Notes under the pieces: generated by a model
The model's database searches: none
What the model was told of the DNA's origin: nothing
The model's input: the letters and a program-made list of their open reading frames with translations, nothing else
Position numbers and translations under genes: made by a program
Shown: in pieces, positions 50,306 to 58,471 of the stretch
Layout of the letters: each line of letters starts with the position of its first letter
Position numbering within the stretch: position 1 is the stretch's first letter
DNA from: an uncultured Lachnospiraceae bacterium
Lineage (GTDB): Bacteria; Bacillota; Clostridia; Lachnospirales; Lachnospiraceae
Length of the DNA stretch: 64,000 bases
NCBI GenBank assembly: GCA_910577765.1
Contig: CAJTOV010000001.1
Span: 1 to 64,000, forward strand
Reading direction: 5' to 3'

Positions 50306-51520
50306 ATGAAGATAGGAATATTCATAGCAGATTCAAATGGTGGGTACCCGGTTCCGGCATCCAGGGGTGGTGCAGTATCAACACTAGTAGAGCATTTGGT
50401 AAAAGAAAATAATGAAAAGCAAATGACGGATTTGGATATTATTACAATCTATGATGAGAAAGCAAAGAACCTTTCCAGACAGTATCCAAATATAAAATTT
50501 ATATGGATGAAACCATGGCCATGGCTGCGATTTCTGGATAAACTTCTGTTTGAATGTGTCAGGGTATTGCTGAAAAATAAAAAGGCCACATCTTATAAAT
50601 CGTTATTTTCGTTGTTATTTTGTATTATTCAGTCATCAGGAATCATAAAAAAGAATAGCTACGATAAGGTGGTACTTGAAAATAATATTCCGTTGGCATG
50701 GGCGGTCAGGTTGTCAAAAATAAAAGGTAATTATTACTATCACTTTCATAATGTACCAAGAATTGATGCAGGATGTCGAACTGTTTTTGAAAACTGTACC
50801 GGATTTTTATGTGTAAGCCAGTATGTGGCAAAGCAGATCCGTTCAGAAACAAGTAGTATCGGGGCGATACCAGAATCAAAGATTAAAGTTTTATATAATT
50901 GTATTGATACAAAACAATATTGCCCTCTTAAAGATGCTGAAGAAAAAAATAGGATACGAAAAATTTACGGGATAGGAGAAAAAGACAAACTGATTGTTTT
51001 TGTAGGAAGACTGTCAGAAGAAAAAGGTATCGACAAAGTGATAGAGGCGGTGCAGCTTTTACATAGAGAGGACATAAAGCTTCTTATTGCTGGCGGTTTA
51101 CTTCCTGGTTCCAGTTGTAAGGATGAATATCAAAAAAAGCTGTATGAGATGGCAAAGAATTCTTTGGAAAGTGTAATATTTACTGGCTATATTTCACAAG
51201 ACAAAATACAGAGGATCTACCAGATTGCAGATGTGGCAGTATTACCATCCATATGGGAGGAACCTGCTGGATTGACGATGGTTGAGGCTATAGCATGTGG
51301 GATTCCAGTAATAACAACCGATTCTGGTGGAATACCAGAGTATATGGGGAAACATGCCATTGTGCTTCGTCGTAATGAGATACTTGTAAAAAATATTTCA
51401 GAGAAAATAGAGCAATTGTTAAAACGAAATGAATTAAGTATAGAGGATAACATAAATTATGTTATCAAAAACTATGATAGCGCTACATATTTGGAGAGAT
51501 TTATAGAATGTCTGGTTTAG
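50306..51520 (+). CDS. Glycosyltransferase family 4 (2)
   Basis: A 404-residue GT-B enzyme. The C-terminal half has IVFVGRLSEEKGIDKVIEAV, LIAGGLLPGSS and the donor site VLPSIWEEPAGLTMVEAIACGIPVITTDSGGIPEY. The N-terminal half opens IGIFIADSNGGYPVPASRGGAVSTLVEHL, a typical GT4 acceptor domain. The 3' end overlaps the next gene by 13 nt, showing operon organisation. Confidence 0.94.
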   Translation: MKIGIFIADSNGGYPVPASRGGAVSTLVEHLVKENNEKQMTDLDIITIYDEKAKNLSRQYPNIKFIWMKPWPWLRFLDKLLFECVRVLLKNKKATSYKSLFSLLFCIIQSSGIIKKNSYDKVVLENNIPLAWAVRLSKIKGNYYYHFHNVPRIDAGCRTVFENCTGFLCVSQYVAKQIRSETSSIGAIPESKIKVLYNCIDTKQYCPLKDAEEKNRIRKIYGIGEKDKLIVFVGRLSEEKGIDKVIEAVQLLHREDIKLLIAGGLLPGSSCKDEYQKKLYEMAKNSLESVIFTGYISQDKIQRIYQIADVAVLPSIWEEPAGLTMVEAIACGIPVITTDSGGIPEYMGKHAIVLRRNEILVKNISEKIEQLLKRNELSIEDNINYVIKNYDSATYLERFIECLV

Positions 51521-52737
51521 AAAATAGGAATTATGTAACAGAAAGAAAAAAATATTCTGTTGTAGTAGATGATATTTGGTTTTCAATAGTTATTCTGATT
51601 TTTTTAAAGCCAGGAATAGCAGATGATATTCCAATTATAGATTTTATTTTTAACGCAGGAAGAGTTGGATTATCTATCGTGTATATAGGCAGAATGTTAA
51701 TTAACAAAAAGAGAATAAATAAGGACTGGCTGCTATTGTGTGTGATATCAGTCATAGTTCTGACATCAACATTCCTGGTCGGAAAAGCTTATCCGAAAGC
51801 ATTAACCCATTATTTCCCTTCCCTTGGAATGTTGGCTTTCATTTCATTAAACTCTAGGAAGATAGACCGTTTGCTGGTGCTTGTGGAGAATTTGGGAATT
51901 GTACTTTTGACAGCAAATCTGATTACGGTATTACTATTTCCAGGCGGTCTGCTTTATCGGGAAGCCAATAATTTAAAAATATGGATATTGGGTCAGAAAC
52001 AGGATATTGGAGGATTTATATTTCCGTTTTTATATGTTGCATTGTGTTTGAAACATTTTGATAAAAAGTTCTCCAGTAAATATTGGATGATTCTGATTAT
52101 TAGCTGTGTTTCTGCAATATTGGAACAACCATTAGGGACACTCATTTGTTTATCACTCTTTTTGTTCCTATGTTTTTGGGATCAATATATTCTAAAATTT
52201 GAAAAAAGATTGCTTATCAGTATATTAATATGTGGGTTTATTATTACCCAGTATATTTGTTTTAACTTTGAGGAAATGATATGGTTGCAGAAAATATTAT
52301 CTGGAATAAATCTCAAAGGTGCAAGCAAACTTCGCACAGTCAATATTCGAATCGAAATGTGGCGATTTGCGTGGGATACCATAGCAAAATATCCATTAAT
52401 AGGGGTAGGGAATCTTACTGTAAGAAACTGGAGTCTGATGACAAAGATCGGATACCACAGCATATTGGATAATATGTATATGGACATGTTATTTACAGGG
52501 GGACTGGTATCATTTTTTATATTTATTCTTTTAATTGGAAGAAGTTTTAAGATGATCCGGGAGCTTTGGAAGTGTAGGACAGGCAGGCAAATGGGATACT
52601 GCTTATTTGCACTTTGCATTTTACTGCTGGAAGGCTGTCCATATTATCCTTCTGTTTTTTTCATGTTAGTATCTTCAGTCTGGTTCCCGTATTTGATGGA
52701 GGGGAGAGTATGTGATAGAGATGGCGATAAAAAATAA
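51508..52737 (+). CDS. O-antigen polymerase/ligase-like membrane protein (Wzy-type)
   Basis: A 409-residue protein with ten or more hydrophobic segments and a large loop between about residues 255 and 325 containing VNIRIEMWRFAWDTIAKYPLIGVGNLTVRNW. That loop matches the Wzy_C/O-antigen ligase pattern (RxxxWxxA...PLxGxG). It would polymerise the repeat units outside the membrane. Sequence in this class is poorly conserved, so the call rests on topology, the loop and the flippase next door. Confidence 0.85.
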   Translation: MSGLENRNYVTERKKYSVVVDDIWFSIVILIFLKPGIADDIPIIDFIFNAGRVGLSIVYIGRMLINKKRINKDWLLLCVISVIVLTSTFLVGKAYPKALTHYFPSLGMLAFISLNSRKIDRLLVLVENLGIVLLTANLITVLLFPGGLLYREANNLKIWILGQKQDIGGFIFPFLYVALCLKHFDKKFSSKYWMILIISCVSAILEQPLGTLICLSLFLFLCFWDQYILKFEKRLLISILICGFIITQYICFNFEEMIWLQKILSGINLKGASKLRTVNIRIEMWRFAWDTIAKYPLIGVGNLTVRNWSLMTKIGYHSILDNMYMDMLFTGGLVSFFIFILLIGRSFKMIRELWKCRTGRQMGYCLFALCILLLEGCPYYPSVFFMLVSSVWFPYLMEGRVCDRDGDKK

Positions 52738-54154
52738 ATTGTATAAAAATGTGATAAAGGTTTTTGCCAGTAATTTTTTATTGATAGCATCTGGTATTAT
52801 AATGGGATTTTTGTTACCTAAATTACTGGGGGTAACAGATTATGGATATTATAAAATATTCAATTTATATACAACTTATGTTGTGTTTTTTGATCTGGGA
52901 ATTGCAAATGGCGTGTATCTGGAATTTGGAGGAATAGAAAGGAACAATATTGAAAAAGAACGTTTCAGATTTTATTTTAAAATACTGGTTTTTCTCCAGA
53001 CAGTATGTCTTTTGGTGATTTCAGTTACTGCATTGATTGCATTAAAAGGCTCCTACCAGTTTATTTTTATCATGTTGTCTTTGTATCTGATGGCAAATAA
53101 TATTACAAATTATTATGAGAAAGTTTCTATTGCCCTGGGCGAGTTTGATGCATTAAGCAAAAGAAATATATTAAAAAGTCTGCTATCTGTGGTAATCATT
53201 GGTTTGTTGTGGATAGGAATAGAAATTAAATTGCCAATTCAATACTATAAATTATATACGATATTATTTGTAGCTGTGTATGCACTTCTGGCAATTCAGT
53301 ATGTATATATATTTAAAGACATATCTTTCGGAAAAAGTACAGATTTTGTAAAGGAAAAGCCTTTTTTAATAAAAATTATCAAAGGGGGAATGCTGCTTCT
53401 TCTGGCAGACATGGTTGCAAGCCTGATTATGGCTCTGGACCGGCAGTTTGTTTCAATCCTTTATGATGTTGATACATATTCGGTATATTCTTTTGCTTAT
53501 AGTATGCTGAAGACAATTGTTTTGGCAGTATCAGCATTATCCAATGTGATTTATCCAGCTTTAAGAAGAATGGGCCAGGAAGAAATGCAGCAGTCATATA
53601 ACTATTCCCTTTGTGCTGTGGGAATCCTTTCAATCGCATGCCAGCTTACTTATTATCCACTTTGCTTAATTGTGGAGTTTTTTTTGCCAAACTACCTTGG
53701 TTCATTGCCGATATTTAGGGCACTGTTCCCAGGAATAACAATTAATCTGATTATATCGTTATTGATGATAAATCATTATAAGGCATTGAAAAAACAGAAT
53801 TTATGTTTTGGTATTACAGTGATGGTATTAGTACTGTCGTTTGGATTAAACTGCGGAGCATATTTCCTATTTGGGAGCCCTATAGGATTTTCGGCAGCCT
53901 CTGTGCTGACTATGTTTATCTGGTATCTTCTATCCGGATATTTTATAGACAGAATATACCGAACTAACACCAGGATACATCATGTGTTTTTGTTGACCAA
54001 TATAGTTATATATTATTTGGTCAGCAATTTAATTAAGAACTATTATGCTGGCTTTGTATTAAACCTGATTTTGTTATTGGTTATTAGTATGATGTTTTAT
54101 AAGAAAGAGATCATTTATTTGCTTAATAAGTTAAGAGAAAGGAAAAAGATATGA
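52712..54154 (+). CDS. Oligosaccharide flippase (Wzx/MATE-like)
   Basis: A 480-residue polytopic protein with about twelve to fourteen helices and the PST/Wzx opening NKLYKNVIKVFASNFLLIASGIIMGFLLPKLLGVTDYGYYKIF. It moves lipid-linked repeat units across the membrane. GTG 52712 behind GGAGGGG is the best start (26-nt overlap with the polymerase gene); an ATG at 52721 is an alternative. Its stop overlaps the sulfotransferase-like gene in ATGA. Confidence 0.92.
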   Translation: MIEMAIKNKLYKNVIKVFASNFLLIASGIIMGFLLPKLLGVTDYGYYKIFNLYTTYVVFFDLGIANGVYLEFGGIERNNIEKERFRFYFKILVFLQTVCLLVISVTALIALKGSYQFIFIMLSLYLMANNITNYYEKVSIALGEFDALSKRNILKSLLSVVIIGLLWIGIEIKLPIQYYKLYTILFVAVYALLAIQYVYIFKDISFGKSTDFVKEKPFLIKIIKGGMLLLLADMVASLIMALDRQFVSILYDVDTYSVYSFAYSMLKTIVLAVSALSNVIYPALRRMGQEEMQQSYNYSLCAVGILSIACQLTYYPLCLIVEFFLPNYLGSLPIFRALFPGITINLIISLLMINHYKALKKQNLCFGITVMVLVLSFGLNCGAYFLFGSPIGFSAASVLTMFIWYLLSGYFIDRIYRTNTRIHHVFLLTNIVIYYLVSNLIKNYYAGFVLNLILLLVISMMFYKKEIIYLLNKLRERKKI

Positions 54155-55203
54155 TTATTGGTGCATGTGGATTTGGCGCAACAGGCTCGTCGGTATTGAC
54201 AGATTTGTTGAGAGAATATGATGATATCCAGGTTTACGATACATTTGAATTTATAATGAGTTACCGGGTTGATGGACTGGAGGATTTAGAATATCATCTG
54301 ATGAAACAATATTCCAAAGGTGAATCTTGTGATGCTGCAATAAGGCGGTTTTTGAGACGGTCCAAATCCTATAAGGTTCCTTTTATCAATAAACCGTGTT
54401 GTGGAAATGAGTTTTACACACTGAGTAAAAAGTTTATCGATGAGATTACTCAGTTTACATTTCAGGGACTTTATACAGCGGAAGTCTGCTCGGGCTACAT
54501 ATTAAAAGATATTTTTGCATTTGCCTCCAAAAAAGTGTTTATGCCCAAAATAATTGAAAAAGTTGCCGGAAAACGGGTGTATTTGTGGCCTTGTGGAAAA
54601 AAATATTTTTCTGTAGAACCGGATAATTTTTATTCTGCGGCTAAAAAATATACATCTGGTGTTTTGAGAGCCATGGGGGCTGATATGCATAAGCCTATTT
54701 GCCTGGACCAGCCTTTTTCAGGTAATTCGCCAGAAAACAGTTTTCCATTCTATGAGGACCCCTATGCAGTTGTTATTGATAAAGATCCCAGGGATCTGTT
54801 TTTAGCAGGAAAATATACCAAAGATCCTAATTTTAAGTTTTCACCTATTGATGATGTGGAGAAATTTATTACTTATTACAAGAATATAAGGCAACATAAA
54901 TCTGACGACAAACGGGTATTGAATTTACGGTTTGAGGACTTAATTTATAATTATGATGAAAGTATAAAAACAATAGAGGAATTTCTGAATATAAAAAATC
55001 ATGTGCGGGTCAAGGCGTTTTTTGATCCATCACGGTCTATAAACAACACGCAGTTGATCCGGTTACATCCCCAGGATCAGGCAAACATTGAGAAAATAGA
55101 GAAAGAATTGCCGGAGTTTTTATATCCCTTTGACAAGTATTGCGACGTGAAATTTAATGGGAAACCATTTGATGGGGCAGCAAGAAAACCATTTGAACAG
55201 TAG
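54151..55203 (+). CDS. Sulfotransferase-like protein
   Basis: A 350-residue P-loop protein. The N-terminal GACGFGATGSSVLTDLL resembles the 5'-phosphosulfate loop of PAPS-dependent sulfotransferases, and AVVIDKDPRDLFLAGKY resembles the 3'-phosphate-binding RDPRD segment; LNLRFEDLIYNYDESIKTIEEFLNI is also family-like. It would place sulfate on a capsule sugar using PAPS. No PAPS synthesis genes are in the window. Homologues in clusters of this kind are sometimes annotated only as hypothetical, so the activity is likely but unproven. Confidence 0.78.
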   Translation: MIIGACGFGATGSSVLTDLLREYDDIQVYDTFEFIMSYRVDGLEDLEYHLMKQYSKGESCDAAIRRFLRRSKSYKVPFINKPCCGNEFYTLSKKFIDEITQFTFQGLYTAEVCSGYILKDIFAFASKKVFMPKIIEKVAGKRVYLWPCGKKYFSVEPDNFYSAAKKYTSGVLRAMGADMHKPICLDQPFSGNSPENSFPFYEDPYAVVIDKDPRDLFLAGKYTKDPNFKFSPIDDVEKFITYYKNIRQHKSDDKRVLNLRFEDLIYNYDESIKTIEEFLNIKNHVRVKAFFDPSRSINNTQLIRLHPQDQANIEKIEKELPEFLYPFDKYCDVKFNGKPFDGAARKPFEQ

Positions 55204-55226
55204 TAGATTACAAGAAGGAACGATCA

Positions 55227-56255
55227 GTGAAAACAAACTATTTGAAAATAGGAAAAGGGGCCATAAATCTGGTAGAGGATACTTTAAAAAAGAATGATAT
55301 ATCGGGGAAAATTCTTTATGTGGCAGATCCTTATGTAGATGAATTGTATGGCGATATTGTCAGACCGCAGGTGGAGGCAGTTGGAAGGCTGAAGAAGGAG
55401 TCGTGCGGATATAACACAATCGAATACGCAATGAATATAGCAGAGCGCTGTATCGCAACAGATGTAGATTGCATTGTCGGATTAGGAGGAGGGCGTGTGC
55501 TCGATGTGTGTAAGTATGCAGCATATATCTCAAAAACACCATATCTTTCCGTTCCGACTACAGCAGCCAATGATGGTCTGGCATCACCCATTGCAGTTTT
55601 AAAACGTCAGGATGATAAACCGAAAAGTCTGGGGGCGGCGATGCCTTTAATGGTTCTGATTGACACAGAAGTGATCGCGAAAGGACCAGTTGAAAATATC
55701 CAGGCAGGTATTGGAGACACCATATCTAATTATATGGCACTGCTGGACTGGGAGCTTGCTGTATCAAAAGGAAGGGAGATGATGAACGGGTATGCTTATC
55801 TTATGTCCAGAAGTTCTCTGGATGCGCTTATGAAAACACAATATAAGAGAATCTGCCCGGAATTTATAGAAGTACTGGTCAATTCTCTTGTACTTTCTGG
55901 TATTGCCATGGATTTTGCAGGCAGTAGCAGGCCGGTAAGTGGTTCTGAACATTTATTCAGCCATGCTCTGGATTATTATGGTGGAAAGAAAAATTTACAT
56001 GGGCTACAAGTTGCTGTGGGAACGGTGGCAGTGTTAAAACTTATCGGGAAACCGCAGAACGAGGTGATTCACTATCTGAAGCGTTTCAAAGTTGACGTAA
56101 ATCCTATTACGCTGGGCATTGACGAGGATACTTTTATTAAGTGTATGGAAAAAGCAACATCTATGCGAAGTAACCGCTATACGTATCTTCATGAAATCGA
56201 TCTTGGTAAAGACAAACTGAAACAAGTGTATAAAGAACTGGTTGAAGAATTATAA
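55227..56255 (+). CDS. Glycerol-1-phosphate dehydrogenase-like protein
   Basis: A 342-residue member of the iron-containing-alcohol-dehydrogenase/AraM/G1PDH superfamily. The NAD loop region VDCIVGLGGGRVLDVCKYAA, YLSVPTTAANDGLASP, and the metal ligands in GIGDTISNYMALLDWELA, SRPVSGSEHLFSHALDYYGG and KKNLHGLQVAVG are all visible. It reduces dihydroxyacetone (phosphate) or a related triose. The start is GTG 55227. It precedes a nucleotidyltransferase and a HAD phosphatase; together they fit synthesis of an activated glycerol. Confidence 0.88.
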   Translation: MKTNYLKIGKGAINLVEDTLKKNDISGKILYVADPYVDELYGDIVRPQVEAVGRLKKESCGYNTIEYAMNIAERCIATDVDCIVGLGGGRVLDVCKYAAYISKTPYLSVPTTAANDGLASPIAVLKRQDDKPKSLGAAMPLMVLIDTEVIAKGPVENIQAGIGDTISNYMALLDWELAVSKGREMMNGYAYLMSRSSLDALMKTQYKRICPEFIEVLVNSLVLSGIAMDFAGSSRPVSGSEHLFSHALDYYGGKKNLHGLQVAVGTVAVLKLIGKPQNEVIHYLKRFKVDVNPITLGIDEDTFIKCMEKATSMRSNRYTYLHEIDLGKDKLKQVYKELVEEL

Positions 56256-56270
56256 ATGGAGGGATGGAAC

Positions 56271-57002
56271 ATGGAAAGAGAACAGACAAAAATGAAGGCC
56301 TTAATTCTGGCAGCAGGGCTTGGCACCAGACTTGCACCGATCACAGATGACAGGCCCAAGTCGCTGGTTGCTGTGAATGGAACACCAATTCTGTTTAAAC
56401 AGATTGAGAATCTTTACAAAAACGGAATATATGATATTACGATTATATCTGGGTATAAGGCCAATATCTTGAAAAAGGAAGTACAGCGGAGGTATCCGGA
56501 AATTATGATTCTTGAAAGCACAAATTATGCAGCAACAAATAATATGTATTCCGCATACATGGCCAGAGATATAGTTGGCGGGCAGGCATTTCTGATGATG
56601 AATGCGGATGTCTTTTTTGATGCATCAGTTATTACAGCACTAATGGCATACAATGCTCCAAATGCTATAGTGACGGATATTGGAACCTATATGGAAGAAT
56701 CCATGAAAGTTGTTGAAGAGGACGGGAGACTGGTCCAAATTTCCAAAGCAGTCAGACCAGAACAGGCTTTTGGTGTATCCATTGATGTATATAAATTTTC
56801 TATTGAGGGAGGAAATGCGTTTTTCTCCAGGTGCAGAGAATATATTGAAGGCAGGAAGGAATTGCAATTGTGGAGCGAGGTTGCTCTTAATGATATTCTG
56901 AGTGAAATAGAGTTCAAGGCCTGCCCACTGGATGGACGCTGGTTTGAAATTGACAATCATGATGATTTGGCTACTGCAGAGAAGTTATTTGCTGAGGAAT
57001 AA
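56271..57002 (+). CDS. Sugar/polyol-phosphate nucleotidyltransferase
   Basis: A 243-residue NTP-transferase: MKALILAAGLGTRLAPITDDRPKSLV is the nucleotide-binding signature, FLMMNADVFFD holds the metal Asp, and WFEIDNHDDLATAEKL closes the fold. The size and end motif resemble the LicC/cytidylyltransferase type more than RfbA. ATG 56271 sits 7 nt after GGAGGG, which lies inside the longer reading frame starting at 56256, so the shorter form is chosen. It is probably CTP-dependent and acts on the glycerol phosphate made next door (inference). Confidence 0.88.
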   Translation: MEREQTKMKALILAAGLGTRLAPITDDRPKSLVAVNGTPILFKQIENLYKNGIYDITIISGYKANILKKEVQRRYPEIMILESTNYAATNNMYSAYMARDIVGGQAFLMMNADVFFDASVITALMAYNAPNAIVTDIGTYMEESMKVVEEDGRLVQISKAVRPEQAFGVSIDVYKFSIEGGNAFFSRCREYIEGRKELQLWSEVALNDILSEIEFKACPLDGRWFEIDNHDDLATAEKLFAEE

Positions 57003-57005
57003 GAT

Positions 57006-57893
57006 ATGGAGACAAAAATTATCAGGGATGTGTGGGGAACAGCCACAACAGAACTGGCAGAAAAGAAATTGTTTCTTTTTGATATGGATGGCACAGTCTA
57101 CAAGGAAGAGAAGATATTTGACGGAACCCTTGACTTATTATCATACATAGAAGAAATTGGCGGAAAGTATGTGTTTATTACAAATAATTCTTCCAGGTCT
57201 GTTGCGGATTATATTAGAAAGGTAAAAGGGATGGGAATCCAAACAGATGCTGATCATTTTTTTACATCAACCCAGGCAACCGTTCGATATTTAAGAAAAC
57301 ACTTTCCAGGGCGTAGAATATACTGTCAGGGTACTCATTCGCTGATTGAAGAATTGAAAAATTCAGGGATTTGTGTTACAGAGCAGGTTGAAGATGATGT
57401 GGATATGGTTCTGGTAGGGTTTGACACGGAACTAACGAGTGCAAAACTTAGAAAAACTTGTGAACTGCTTCAGCGGGGCATTCCCTTTGTCGCAACAAAT
57501 CCTGACTTGCGGTGCCCGGTATCTTTTGGTTTTATTCCTGACTGTGGGGCTATTTGTAATATGATTGAAGCTGCTACAGAGAGAAAACCGGTTTATATTG
57601 GTAAACCGGAGCCGGTTATGGTTCATTCTGTAAGAGAAAAATATGGATATAAACCGGAAGAAACTGCTGTAATAGGAGACAGATTATATACTGATATTGC
57701 AGCAGGGCTGAACGCAGGAGTCATGACTGTCTGTGTTCTTACAGGAGAGACGACAAAGGATGATATAAAGAAAAGCGATATCAAACCGAAGCTTACATTT
57801 GAAAGTGTTAAAGAATTATTTTGGGCATTAAAGTTTGGCAGATATCATAGACTGGTTCAAGCAGATCCGGGACATAGTACAGAGAATCTATGA
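57006..57893 (+). CDS. HAD-IIA family phosphatase (NagD/glycerol-phosphatase-like)
   Basis: A 295-residue HAD hydrolase with motif I LFLFDMDGTVYKEE, motif II VFITNNSSRS, a C2-type cap, and motifs III/IV in IGKPEPVM and TAVIGDRLYTDIAAGLNAG. It dephosphorylates a small phosphate ester such as a glycerol phosphate. It starts 3 nt after the nucleotidyltransferase. Last gene of the polysaccharide cluster. Confidence 0.92.
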   Translation: METKIIRDVWGTATTELAEKKLFLFDMDGTVYKEEKIFDGTLDLLSYIEEIGGKYVFITNNSSRSVADYIRKVKGMGIQTDADHFFTSTQATVRYLRKHFPGRRIYCQGTHSLIEELKNSGICVTEQVEDDVDMVLVGFDTELTSAKLRKTCELLQRGIPFVATNPDLRCPVSFGFIPDCGAICNMIEAATERKPVYIGKPEPVMVHSVREKYGYKPEETAVIGDRLYTDIAAGLNAGVMTVCVLTGETTKDDIKKSDIKPKLTFESVKELFWALKFGRYHRLVQADPGHSTENL

Positions 57894-58096
57894 CTATACT
57901 ACTGGTTATCAGGATCTGCCTGTGAACAGATAGAACAGAAGACAGGACCAGGAACAGCAGAGAATGTTCCTGCCGGAGGCTTCCAGCTGGAAGCCTCCCT
58001 TTGTAGTGGTTTCAGTGTTTTATTTACATTCATATGTTATTTCTTCCCTACTCTGGGAATACTCATATTATAAACTGATTTTGCCAGGAGACACGC

Positions 58097-58411
58097 ATGG
58101 AGCTTCATTTACAGGTTACACATTTAGACAAAAGGATATCATTATCCGAAGCTTTAAAATCCGAATATGTGAAAATTATTGATAATTATATGGTAGCACA
58201 GGAGGGTACAAGTTTATCATTATCGTCCCGTTTATATGATTGTAATGGTAATGAATTATTCGAGCATGATATTGTGCAGACAACCAATGGGAAACAGTAT
58301 GTTGTAATTTACGACTTTGGACTGTTTTACTTAAAAGGGATAAAAGATAAAACGATGATCCCCATATATATCTATAAACTGGGAAATACCATTGATGTAG
58401 AGAAAGTGTAA
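58097..58411 (+). CDS. YopX-like phage protein
   Basis: A 104-residue protein whose middle part (YDCNGNELFEHDIVQ, then KQYVVIYDFGLFYLKG) matches the YopX fold pattern D-x-NGKEIYEGDIV...V-x-F. YopX proteins are typical of prophages and mobile elements and have no assigned function. It sits alone between the polysaccharide cluster and the ATPase module, without other phage genes. It starts with ATG after a weak CAGGAG site. Confidence 0.65.
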   Translation: MELHLQVTHLDKRISLSEALKSEYVKIIDNYMVAQEGTSLSLSSRLYDCNGNELFEHDIVQTTNGKQYVVIYDFGLFYLKGIKDKTMIPIYIYKLGNTIDVEKV

Positions 58412-58471
58412 ATTCATTGAAAATCCTTCCTTTCTGTGATACTATAATTCACAAAGGGGGGATAACGGATT

